64,000 nt of DNA from NCBI GenBank assembly GCA_028343215.1, contig JAOLYB010000001.1, positions 1 to 64,000 of the forward strand, given 5' to 3'. Made by a program: the position numbers and the translations under genes. The notes below the pieces were generated by a model. That model was given only the letters and a program-made list of their open reading frames with translations. It was not told the origin of the DNA and did not search any database. The stretch's first letter is position 1. Each line of letters begins with the position of its first letter. Source of the DNA: Candidatus Nitrosopelagicus sp. (lineage in GTDB: Archaea; Thermoproteota; Nitrososphaeria; Nitrososphaerales; Nitrosopumilaceae). Shown piece by piece: positions 42,021-49,870 of the stretch.

Positions 42021-42847
42021 AAACAGGATTCAGTACAAATGCATTTACAAAATTTTCATTACTAGAAACAATTGAAATAATTTCAGATGTGGGATATGAG
42101 GGTCTTGAGATAGTTGTAGACACACCACATGCATTTTTGCCATTATCAAATGAAAAATTAAAACAAATTAAGAGTAGTTTAGAGAATAGAAAATTATTAG
42201 TTTCAAACATTAATGCAAATACCGTATTAGGATGGAATTTAGAAAATGGCAATGATGAAAAATTTGAACCATCATTATCTAACAAAAATGAAACATTAAG
42301 AAAATGGAGAGTGGGATATACAAAAAAAGCAATAGAAGTAGCTGCGGAGTTAAGTGCACCTTCAGTATGCATTACATCTGGAATAAAAAATACGGAAATA
42401 TTTGAAAATGAAATGACACAGATCAACAAATCATTATCAGAAATTTTAGAATTTGCGGAAAAAAATAGTATTTTAATTTGTATGGAATATGAACCAGGTC
42501 TTTTAATAGAAACATCACAAGATGTTTTTGAAGTATCTAAAAATTTTAAAAATTTAGGATTAAATTTAGATACATGCCATGTTGAAGTTTCAAATGAAGA
42601 TTTTTCAAAAGTAATTCATAAATTTAAAGATAAAATATTTCATACCCATATCAGTGATTGTAAAAATTCCATCCACTATCATTTGATACCAGGATATGGA
42701 GAAATTGATTTTGTAAAAATTTATTCCAATCTAAAGGAAATTAATTATGATGGTTTTTTGACTGCAGAGTTATACACGTATGCTGAAAAACCCAGAGAAG
42801 TGGCTAGTGAGACTTTTATTTTCTTGAATAATCTAATTCATAATTGA
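42017..42847 (+). CDS. TIM-barrel sugar isomerase/epimerase (EboE-like copy 1)
   Basis: 276 residues of the xylose-isomerase / AP-endonuclease-2 family. Landmarks are MKTGFSTNAF, GYEGLEIVVDTPHAF, Glu in CMEYEPGLLIE, LNLDTCHVEV and HTHISDC, with the final glutamate in LTAELY. These Glu/His/Asp residues bind divalent metal in such isomerases. It is paralogous to the protein at 43646. It is coupled to the gene before and after by overlaps. Confidence 0.82.
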   Translation: MKTGFSTNAFTKFSLLETIEIISDVGYEGLEIVVDTPHAFLPLSNEKLKQIKSSLENRKLLVSNINANTVLGWNLENGNDEKFEPSLSNKNETLRKWRVGYTKKAIEVAAELSAPSVCITSGIKNTEIFENEMTQINKSLSEILEFAEKNSILICMEYEPGLLIETSQDVFEVSKNFKNLGLNLDTCHVEVSNEDFSKVIHKFKDKIFHTHISDCKNSIHYHLIPGYGEIDFVKIYSNLKEINYDGFLTAELYTYAEKPREVASETFIFLNNLIHN

Positions 42848-43644
42848 AATTCATTGATCCACATATTCACATGTATTCACGAACAACCGATGATTATGAG
42901 AATATGCGATTGGCGGGAATTAAAACAGTAATCGAGCCATCATTTTGGTTAGGCCAAGAAAGAACCTCGTATAAGACATTAGAAGATTATTGGGAACATA
43001 TAATCACATTTGAGAGAAATAGGGCAAAAGAGTTTGGAATAAATCATTTCTGTGCAATATCAATTAATCCTAGAGAAGCTAACAATGAAAAATTATCAAA
43101 AGAAGCTATGGAAAACATTCAGCGATATCTGGAAAGGGATAACGTAGTAGCATTAGGAGAAATAGGGTTTGACGATATAACTTCACAAGAAGAGGATATT
43201 TTGAAACAACAATTAATTTTAGGAAATGAGTTGGGATGCCCAATCATAGTCCATACTCCACACATCAACAAATTAGAAGGTACTAAACGTACATTTGAGA
43301 TAATTGAGGAAACAGGAGTCGACCAAACACGAATCATAGTAGACCATAACACAGAAGAAACAATTGAATTGTCAAAATCATACGAAGTATTTTCAGGAAT
43401 AACAGTTTACCCAGATACAAAATTAAATCCAATTCGAGCTGTAAATATAATCAAAAAATATGGAATAGAAAATATTTTGATAAATAGTTCAGCTGATTGG
43501 GGCAAGTCAGATCCTCTAAGCGTACCTAAAACTGCACTATACATGGAAAACGAGGGCTTTAGTGAAAATGAAATTGAAAAGCTATTGTATAACAATCCAG
43601 AATCATTTTTAAAAAAATCAAGAAATTATAAGATTAATAATTAA
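42844..43644 (+). CDS. eboB: TatD-family metal hydrolase (EboB-like)
   Basis: 266 residues of the amidohydrolase superfamily. It begins FIDPHIHMYSRTTDDYENM (the metal-binding HxH). It then shows IEPSFWLGQERTS, ALGEIGFDD, PIIVHTPH, RIIVDHNTEET and NSSADWGKSDPLSVPKTA. This order of motifs is characteristic of EboB of the EBO cluster rather than of TatD nucleases. It starts with TTG overlapping the previous stop. Confidence 0.84.
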   Translation: MKFIDPHIHMYSRTTDDYENMRLAGIKTVIEPSFWLGQERTSYKTLEDYWEHIITFERNRAKEFGINHFCAISINPREANNEKLSKEAMENIQRYLERDNVVALGEIGFDDITSQEEDILKQQLILGNELGCPIIVHTPHINKLEGTKRTFEIIEETGVDQTRIIVDHNTEETIELSKSYEVFSGITVYPDTKLNPIRAVNIIKKYGIENILINSSADWGKSDPLSVPKTALYMENEGFSENEIEKLLYNNPESFLKKSRNYKINN

Positions 43645-43645
43645 A

Positions 43646-44464
43646 ATGAAATTTGCTTTCAGTACTAATGCATACAGACAGCATTCATTAGAGGAAAGTA
43701 TAGCCTCGATAAAAAATGCAGGGTATTCAGCATTAGAAATAATGTGTGATACACCACACGCATATCCACCGCTAACAGATGAAAGAATTTTACAAATTAA
43801 AAATAAACTAAAAAATAATGAAATGTCAATTTCAAATCTTAATGGCTTTATGTTATGTGCAATACAAGATTTTCATCATCCATCATGGATTGAAGATTCA
43901 ATTGAATTTAGGAATAAAAGAATAGAACACACAAAAAATTGCATAATACTTGCAGATAAATTAAATGCAAAAACCGTTTCAACGCAACCTGGAGGTCCAA
44001 TTGAAGGAGTTCCTAAAGAAAAAGATCTGAAAATATTTGAAACAGGAATTGAAAAATTAATTCCACTTTTGGAACAAACAAAAGTCAAATTGTTGATTGA
44101 ACCAGAACCAAATTTGTTAATTGAAAACTCAGACCAATTTTTAGAATTTATGAAAAGAATAGATAGCGATTTCATAAAATTAAATTTTGACATAGGTCAT
44201 TTCTTTTGTGTAAATGAGGATCCTGCAGATCTTATTTTAAAATTAGAAGAATTTATTGAACACGTTCATCTTGAAGACATATCAAAAGATAGAGTTCACA
44301 ATCATCTAATCCCAGGACGTGGTGTGATAAATTTTGAAAAGATTTTTGAGAATTTAGAAAAAATCAGGTATAAAGGATTCATTACAATTGAATTGTATCC
44401 ATATCTAAAACAGCCAGAAAAGGCTGCAAGTGAGGCATTAAATCATCTAAAATCAATGATGTAA
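43646..44464 (+). CDS. TIM-barrel sugar isomerase/epimerase (EboE-like copy 2)
   Basis: 272 residues, same fold as 42017: MKFAFSTNAYRQHSLEES, EIMCDTPHAYPPLTDER, LLIEPEPNLLIE, LNFDIGHFFC, HVHLEDI and TIELYPYL. The metal-binding Glu, Asp, His and Glu are all present. Two paralogs suggest two successive isomerisation steps or a heteromer. It is separated by one base from each neighbour. Confidence 0.82.
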   Translation: MKFAFSTNAYRQHSLEESIASIKNAGYSALEIMCDTPHAYPPLTDERILQIKNKLKNNEMSISNLNGFMLCAIQDFHHPSWIEDSIEFRNKRIEHTKNCIILADKLNAKTVSTQPGGPIEGVPKEKDLKIFETGIEKLIPLLEQTKVKLLIEPEPNLLIENSDQFLEFMKRIDSDFIKLNFDIGHFFCVNEDPADLILKLEEFIEHVHLEDISKDRVHNHLIPGRGVINFEKIFENLEKIRYKGFITIELYPYLKQPEKAASEALNHLKSMM

Positions 44465-44465
44465 A

Positions 44466-45308
44466 ATGTTAAAAAATATTTTTCAGCTAGTCCGATTTCC
44501 AGGAATTTTTACAGCATTCAGCAATGTACTCATTGGCTTTTTTTTAATTTCAAATGGAAATTTTGAATTTAATGTATTACCGTTTTTGCTAACCACTACA
44601 GGATTTCTTTTTGCAGGTACAATGGTGATGAATGATTATGCAGATCATAAAATAGATTCAGTTGAAAGACCAAAACGCCCATTAGTATCGGGAAAAATTT
44701 CACGTAATACCGCACTCTATCTTACAATAGCTTGTTTTTCAATAGCGAATCTGTCTGCAGTAATGATTGGTGAGACATCAATCATCATTTCATTACTAAT
44801 GACAGGATTAATCATATCATATAATTTTAAATTAAAAAATATAACATCAGCTGGAATATTTACTATTTCTGCAATACGATTTTTAAATATTATCTTAGGT
44901 TTTTCGATTGTAGAATTAAGTTTTGAAATTTTACCTTATGCAATTCCAGTGGCAATTTATGTTGCAGGAATCAGTATTCTTGCCAAAAATGAATTGAATA
45001 CAAATTCAAAAGATAGTATTCTAAATAAAATATTTTTAATAGTAACTATTGCAAGTGTAATTTATTTAATAGTTCAAAATTATAGTTGGATTTCAATAAT
45101 ATTTTTAGGAATTTTTTCAATATTGATATTTTTCTCGTTAAAACATTATAAAACAAATATTTCAAAAATAGTTACAATTCAGATTTTAGGAATCATACTA
45201 TTAGATGCAATAATTGTAAGCTTGAGTAATGAATTTGTGTATGGGATAATTTTATCATCACTCATTATCCCCGCATATATCATCACAAAAAAGCTATACA
45301 TCACATAA
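44466..45308 (+). CDS. eboC: UbiA-family prenyltransferase (EboC-like)
   Basis: 280 residues with eight or nine membrane helices. The Asp-rich metal/diphosphate site is MNDYADHKIDSVERPKRPLVSG near residue 57. The second site is weak (KNITSAGIF...). It probably moves a polyprenyl chain to a small acceptor in the membrane, or a sugar phosphate to polyprenyl phosphate. It sits one base after the TIM-barrel gene. Confidence 0.83.
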   Translation: MLKNIFQLVRFPGIFTAFSNVLIGFFLISNGNFEFNVLPFLLTTTGFLFAGTMVMNDYADHKIDSVERPKRPLVSGKISRNTALYLTIACFSIANLSAVMIGETSIIISLLMTGLIISYNFKLKNITSAGIFTISAIRFLNIILGFSIVELSFEILPYAIPVAIYVAGISILAKNELNTNSKDSILNKIFLIVTIASVIYLIVQNYSWISIIFLGIFSILIFFSLKHYKTNISKIVTIQILGIILLDAIIVSLSNEFVYGIILSSLIIPAYIITKKLYIT

Positions 45309-45336
45309 TTATACAATAAAAATTAATCATATAGAG

Positions 45337-46641
45337 ATGAAGAAAATCATTGTCTTAGATATTCCAGGATTAGTTGGGGCAAATATTGATAAAAATAAAA
45401 CAAAAAATATTTCCAAAATTATAGGAAATAATCATTCAGCATTAATTCCAACATTTCCAGCAGTTACATGTAGCGCACAATCAAGTATTCTAACAGGCAC
45501 GTATCCAAGTGAACACGGAATTGTCGCAAATGGATATTATGATAAAATTTACAAAGAAATTCATTTTTGGGATCAGCCATCTAAATTAGTAAAAAAACCA
45601 CAAATTTGGGATGTTTTGAAAGAAAAGAATTCTAAAATAAAAACAGCAGTGTTGTTTTGGCAAAATACACTTTTTGCAAAATCAGATATCGTGATAACTC
45701 CAAAACCACTACATTTAGAAAATGATTTTGTTATGTGGTGTTATTCTAAACCTCATAACTTCTATGAAGAAATAGTTAAAGAGATAGGTGAATTTGATTT
45801 AAAATGGTATTGGGGACCATTTGCATCAATAGAATCAAGTAAATGGATTATCAATGCCACAAAAATTACAATAAAGAATCACAATCCAGATTTACTTTTC
45901 ACCTATATTCCACATTTGGATTATGCAGGTCAGAAATATGGGCCAGAAAGCATAGAGTTTCAAAATAGCTTATCAGAAGTTGACGAATTGATAGGAAATT
46001 TGATTGACTTTTTACAATCAGAAAAAATAGAATATGAAATAATAATACTTTCAGAATATGGTTTTAATCAAGTAGACAATTCAATTTCTCCAAACATAAT
46101 TCTTAATGAAAATTCATTGTTACAAACTAGGAGTATAGGTGGAAAAGAGTATATCGATTATGAATTAAGTAAGGCGTTTGCAATGTGTGACCATCAAATT
46201 GCACATATTTTCATAAAACCAGGATTTGAAAAAACAGTGACAGAAATTTTTGAGAAACAACCCATTGGAGAGATTTTCAATAAAGATAAACAAAAAGAAT
46301 TACACATAGACAATGAAAGGAGTGGAGACATTATATTAACATCTGAAAAAAATTCATGGTTTAATTATCATTGGTGGACAGATGAAAAAAATGCACCAGA
46401 CTTTACTTTTTCAGTGGACATCCATAGAAAACCAGGATTTGATCCATTGGAATTATTTTTTGATATGAAGACAAAAAAAATCAGTCATGATACATCATTA
46501 GTTCATGGGTCTCATGGAATAATTGATAATGAAAATTCCAAATTGCCAATTATCGGCACTACAATTTCAGAAAAAAAATTGCCTGAAAAATTAGATATGA
46601 CTAAAATTATGCCTAGAATACTAGATTTTTTGGAACTATGA
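45337..46641 (+). CDS. eboF: Alkaline-phosphatase-superfamily phosphodiesterase (EboF-like)
   Basis: 434 residues of the nucleotide pyrophosphatase/phosphodiesterase family. The nucleophile Thr is in PAVTCSAQSSILTG (~43), and the metal ligands are in DIPG, IPHLDYAGQKYG, SEYGF and HGSHG. It cleaves a diphosphate or phosphodiester, perhaps a UDP/CDP-activated or prenyl diphosphate intermediate. It lacks a signal peptide, so it acts in the cytoplasm. A 28-base gap before it may hold a ribosome-binding site; its stop overlaps the dehydrogenase start. Confidence 0.83.
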   Translation: MKKIIVLDIPGLVGANIDKNKTKNISKIIGNNHSALIPTFPAVTCSAQSSILTGTYPSEHGIVANGYYDKIYKEIHFWDQPSKLVKKPQIWDVLKEKNSKIKTAVLFWQNTLFAKSDIVITPKPLHLENDFVMWCYSKPHNFYEEIVKEIGEFDLKWYWGPFASIESSKWIINATKITIKNHNPDLLFTYIPHLDYAGQKYGPESIEFQNSLSEVDELIGNLIDFLQSEKIEYEIIILSEYGFNQVDNSISPNIILNENSLLQTRSIGGKEYIDYELSKAFAMCDHQIAHIFIKPGFEKTVTEIFEKQPIGEIFNKDKQKELHIDNERSGDIILTSEKNSWFNYHWWTDEKNAPDFTFSVDIHRKPGFDPLELFFDMKTKKISHDTSLVHGSHGIIDNENSKLPIIGTTISEKKLPEKLDMTKIMPRILDFLEL

Positions 46642-47666
46642 AAGCTGTAGATATTACGGAAAATTCTTCAGTAATTGTCAAAGAAGTCAATGAGCCAGTG
46701 ATAGGAAGTGGTGATGTTCTCATAAAATTGGATGGATGTGGTATTTGCGGTACAGACAAAGAAAATTTGAATGGAGATTCAAGTAAACCATCAACAAAAC
46801 TAGGACATGAAATTTGTGGTACAGTTCTTAAAAAAGGACAAAAAGTTAATACAGAAATTTCAGAAGGAATGAGAGTTTTTGTTCATCATCACACTCATTG
46901 TAATGAATGTCATTATTGTCTACATGGAAATCATACAATGTGTGAGAAATACCAAGATAGTTTGGAACCATGTGGAATGTCAGAAAAATTTGTTTTGCCA
47001 GAATGGAATGTAATGAATGGTTGCTTAATTCCATTATCAGATTCAATTAGTAATGAAGAGGGAGTGTTGATTGAGCCACTTGGATGCTGTGTTAGAGCAT
47101 GGAGGAAAATTAAAGCCGTGAAAAATGATTCATGTATAATTTTTGGGATAGGAACAATAGGAATAATGCATGCAATGCTTGCAAAATATTACAAATTTAA
47201 TCAGATTTTTTGCGTTGATGTGAATAAAGAAAAATTAGAAATTTGTAAAGAGATGAATTTAGGCCAGGGTATTAATTCAACAATTGAAAATTTTGATAAT
47301 ATCAAAAAGATAACTAACAACCAAGGAGTGGATTTAATCATTATTGCAACATCGAATATAGAAATATTGAAACAAGCAATTGAATTAGTTAGAAAGGGTG
47401 GCAAGATAATGCTATTTGGTCAACCAAGAAAGGATTCGTCGTGTGAAATCGATATGTCACAGGTATATTCAAAAGAAATTACCATACATACTACATATGC
47501 AGCATCAAATGAGGATATCAGAACAGCAATTGAACTGATACAAAATCATTCAATAAATGTTAAAAATCTTGTAACTCATAAATTTTCAATAAAAGATTCT
47601 AAAGAAGCATTTGAATGTGCTATAAAAAATAATAATTCAATAAAAGTAATGATTACAGGCACATAA
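46638..47666 (+). CDS. Zinc-dependent alcohol/polyol dehydrogenase (MDR)
   Basis: 342 residues. Catalytic zinc site CGICGTD (~35) and GHEICG, structural zinc cysteines in CNECHYCLHGNHTMC, and a GIGTIGIM Rossmann motif. It is similar to sorbitol or threonine dehydrogenases. It is translationally coupled to the phosphodiesterase gene (four-base overlap), so it belongs to the EBO-like operon. In bacterial EBO clusters this position is taken by a dehydroquinate-synthase-like EboD, which is missing here. Confidence 0.87.
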   Translation: MKAVDITENSSVIVKEVNEPVIGSGDVLIKLDGCGICGTDKENLNGDSSKPSTKLGHEICGTVLKKGQKVNTEISEGMRVFVHHHTHCNECHYCLHGNHTMCEKYQDSLEPCGMSEKFVLPEWNVMNGCLIPLSDSISNEEGVLIEPLGCCVRAWRKIKAVKNDSCIIFGIGTIGIMHAMLAKYYKFNQIFCVDVNKEKLEICKEMNLGQGINSTIENFDNIKKITNNQGVDLIIIATSNIEILKQAIELVRKGGKIMLFGQPRKDSSCEIDMSQVYSKEITIHTTYAASNEDIRTAIELIQNHSINVKNLVTHKFSIKDSKEAFECAIKNNNSIKVMITGT

Positions 47667-47673
47667 TGAAAAA

Positions 47674-47853
47674 TTATTTTTCTTCAATAGTACATTTTTC
47701 AAGTTTTACTGAAAGAGATAATTCATAGTCATGCTCATGAACCATTTTCATAAATGCGTCTACTCTGCCTAACCAATAGATAGTATCTTGTCGGTTATCT
47801 GCCCATATCATCTCGTTTATACACTCTTGTAAATTATCTTCTAAACTTTTCAT
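47674..47853 (-). CDS. Small helical protein
   Basis: 59 residues from ATG at 47853 (MKSLEDNLQECINEMIWADN...). A longer frame starting at 47928 would overlap the flavoprotein gene by 71 bases and is unlikely. It follows the flavoprotein stop by four bases and is probably cotranscribed. Family unknown. Confidence 0.62.
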   Translation of the reverse strand: MKSLEDNLQECINEMIWADNRQDTIYWLGRVDAFMKMVHEHDYELSLSVKLEKCTIEEK

Positions 47854-47857
47854 CGTT

Positions 47858-48949
47858 TCAGCATGCACACTCGTCTTTGGCGTTTTCCAGATTATCAAGA
47901 TACATTCCTTCTTTTTTGTACTGTTCAATTACAGAGACATCTTTGCTTAATTTTATTCCAATATTATTTGCAACGACTGCGAATCTTTGTTGGAATTTGT
48001 AAATAAAACAGAAGACCATATTATGAGATTGTAACATTGGACCTGTCACATAAAGTCCCGGTGTTTTTGTAGATTCATCATATGAATTTAATTGTGATTT
48101 TCCATCTTCCCAGTCAAACAATCCTTTAATCAGTGAAAGACTTCCTTTAAAACCGGTAGCAAGGATTGGTTTTGTTTTTGAACGAATTTTCTTTTTTTCG
48201 GTATAAATTACATATTCATTTTGAATCTTTTCTACTCTAACCACTTTTCCAGTATGAAACTCTATTAGGTTGTCAGTATTGACTTTTCTCAATCTGTCTT
48301 TTGTGTATGGAGATATTGTTCTACTAGGATCTATATCTTCAGTGCTTAGTAAATTATCTTTGTCAATGATTAGGACACGTTTTTTTCGTGCTGCCAAGTT
48401 AATTGCAGTATCCATACCACTTTCATAACCACCAATAACAAAAAATTCTTCACCTTGAACATTCTCCCAATTGGAAATCAAACTGTTATGTGTACAATGT
48501 TTTGAACCTGGAAATGAATGGATTTTTGGATATTGAAATTCGCCTGCAGCCCAGACTACATATTTAGATTTTATTTCCCCTTTGTTAGTTTTTATGGTAA
48601 ACACATCATCTTTTTTTGATACGGAATCTACATTGGTGTTACCCTGAATTGGCAGCTTAAAATGCTCTGAAAGTTTTTTCAGGTATGCGGCATATTCTTG
48701 TCCACTTGGATGTTCTGTCTGCAATGTCAATGCAGGTGAAGTATCATAGGTTATTGCATTGAGATCTATCATTTTGAATGTGTTGCTGAAAAACGAAGGA
48801 GTTAGTAATTTCATCTGCTTTGGCCATTTTAGAAAAGAACTGCCTACATTATTCCGGTCTAAAACTGTGAAATTAACTCCCATTTTTTGTAGTATGATTG
48901 ATACGCCAATACCTGATGGTCCTGCACCTACCACAACTACTTCTAACAT
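47858..48949 (-). CDS. FAD/NAD(P)-dependent oxidoreductase (thioredoxin-reductase-like, YpdA type)
   Basis: 363 residues. FAD motif VVVGAGPSGIG at the start and a second dinucleotide motif VIGGYESGMDTAINLA (~170). The middle has TPSFFSNTFKMIDLNA. It lacks the CxxC of thioredoxin reductases. It ends in DECAC, a possible redox Cys pair. The family includes bacillithiol-disulfide and other thiol reductases; substrate unknown. It is divergent from the FeoB operon. Confidence 0.85.
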   Translation of the reverse strand: MLEVVVVGAGPSGIGVSIILQKMGVNFTVLDRNNVGSSFLKWPKQMKLLTPSFFSNTFKMIDLNAITYDTSPALTLQTEHPSGQEYAAYLKKLSEHFKLPIQGNTNVDSVSKKDDVFTIKTNKGEIKSKYVVWAAGEFQYPKIHSFPGSKHCTHNSLISNWENVQGEEFFVIGGYESGMDTAINLAARKKRVLIIDKDNLLSTEDIDPSRTISPYTKDRLRKVNTDNLIEFHTGKVVRVEKIQNEYVIYTEKKKIRSKTKPILATGFKGSLSLIKGLFDWEDGKSQLNSYDESTKTPGLYVTGPMLQSHNMVFCFIYKFQQRFAVVANNIGIKLSKDVSVIEQYKKEGMYLDNLENAKDECAC

Positions 48950-48962
48950 ATCTTATTTGACG

Positions 48963-49027
48963 CCTAAGAATATTAAAGTTTTTAGGTATTTATCATAATA
49001 ATTATTAAGAATAAGCAATAATCTTAA
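48963..49027. promoter_or_regulatory. Divergent promoter with two inverted repeats before the feoB operon
   Basis: CCTAA (48963-48967) with TTAGG (48982-48986), and TTAAGA (49005-49010) with TCTTAA (49022-49027), lie between the flavoprotein and the feoB operon. TATATAAA follows at 49028-49035. They could bind a DtxR-type iron regulator; the consensus is not strong. Confidence 0.4.
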
Positions 49028-49066
49028 TATATAAAAATTCCTGAGAAATCTAGTGGTTAGGGAGAT

Positions 49067-49870
49067 ATGGGAACTCGGGCATTTAGCGTTACAGGAAAAT
49101 TTGTTGAAAAACTAAAAGCGAATAAACAAAATTCTGTAAAAGAAGAAGATAACCAGAGTTATTCAGAATATATTCCAAAATATGTTCAAAAGGACTGGCA
49201 AAGATTTTTTACAAAACAAATCTATGCCTTTGGCAAAGATATACTGTACGAGAAAAATCTTTTAGCAGAATATGGATTTACCAAACAGAGCGCCCCAATT
49301 CCTAAACAGGGAACTAGTCAATATTCATTAACTGAACAAGATGATCAAATAATTCTTTTTGGTTTTGGAATGATATTTGCTACAAAAAATGATGCGGTAT
49401 TTTTGTGGCGTCATGAATTTATACCAAAATTACTTGATGTTAATTCAATCCCATCTCATATTTGGGAACCTAATCAGATTTCACATTGCACAATACCAAA
49501 AACTTCTGATGAAAAACTTCTGATGTTAAAACTACTTGTTAAATCCATAAAGTGGTTAGAAAGATACGAAAAATGGGTATTAACAACATGTGGACAAACA
49601 TATCGCGATAAATCATTAGATGGTCAATATTTGTCTCCTCCTGTTCGCTTAGATAAAAAATGGTCTGAATTATCTGAAAAATTTCCAAAAATTCTTCAAA
49701 CTTTTGAACCACCAGAACAAGATTATGGTGCAGGAGCATTAGAGCCATTACAAACTAATCTTACACAACAGTCTCAAAAAACAAAAAAAGTTTGTGGTGC
49801 GTGTGGTGATTCATGGCCAGAAGAAGTTAGTTTTTGTCCATCATGCGGATGGGATGGCTTACCATGCTAA
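49067..49870 (+). CDS. Zinc-ribbon protein cotranscribed with feoB
   Basis: 267 residues. The central part (~40-200) is alpha/beta with many aromatics. The C-terminus is a zinc ribbon (VCGACGDSWPEEVSFCPSCG, then WDGLPC). Family not recognised. The stop overlaps the feoB start by seven bases. It takes the place usually occupied by feoA. GGGAG lies just before the ATG. Confidence 0.76.
   Translation: MGTRAFSVTGKFVEKLKANKQNSVKEEDNQSYSEYIPKYVQKDWQRFFTKQIYAFGKDILYEKNLLAEYGFTKQSAPIPKQGTSQYSLTEQDDQIILFGFGMIFATKNDAVFLWRHEFIPKLLDVNSIPSHIWEPNQISHCTIPKTSDEKLLMLKLLVKSIKWLERYEKWVLTTCGQTYRDKSLDGQYLSPPVRLDKKWSELSEKFPKILQTFEPPEQDYGAGALEPLQTNLTQQSQKTKKVCGACGDSWPEEVSFCPSCGWDGLPC

Noticed and set aside
47854-47928. 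Longer start for the small gene at 47674
   Set aside because: It would overlap the flavoprotein gene by 71 bases, while the ATG at 47853 sits four bases after that gene's stop.
49040-49080. CTAGTGGTTAGGG resembling a tRNA D-arm before the zinc-ribbon gene
   Set aside because: No anticodon or T-arm follows; it is the 5' leader and start of the coding gene.
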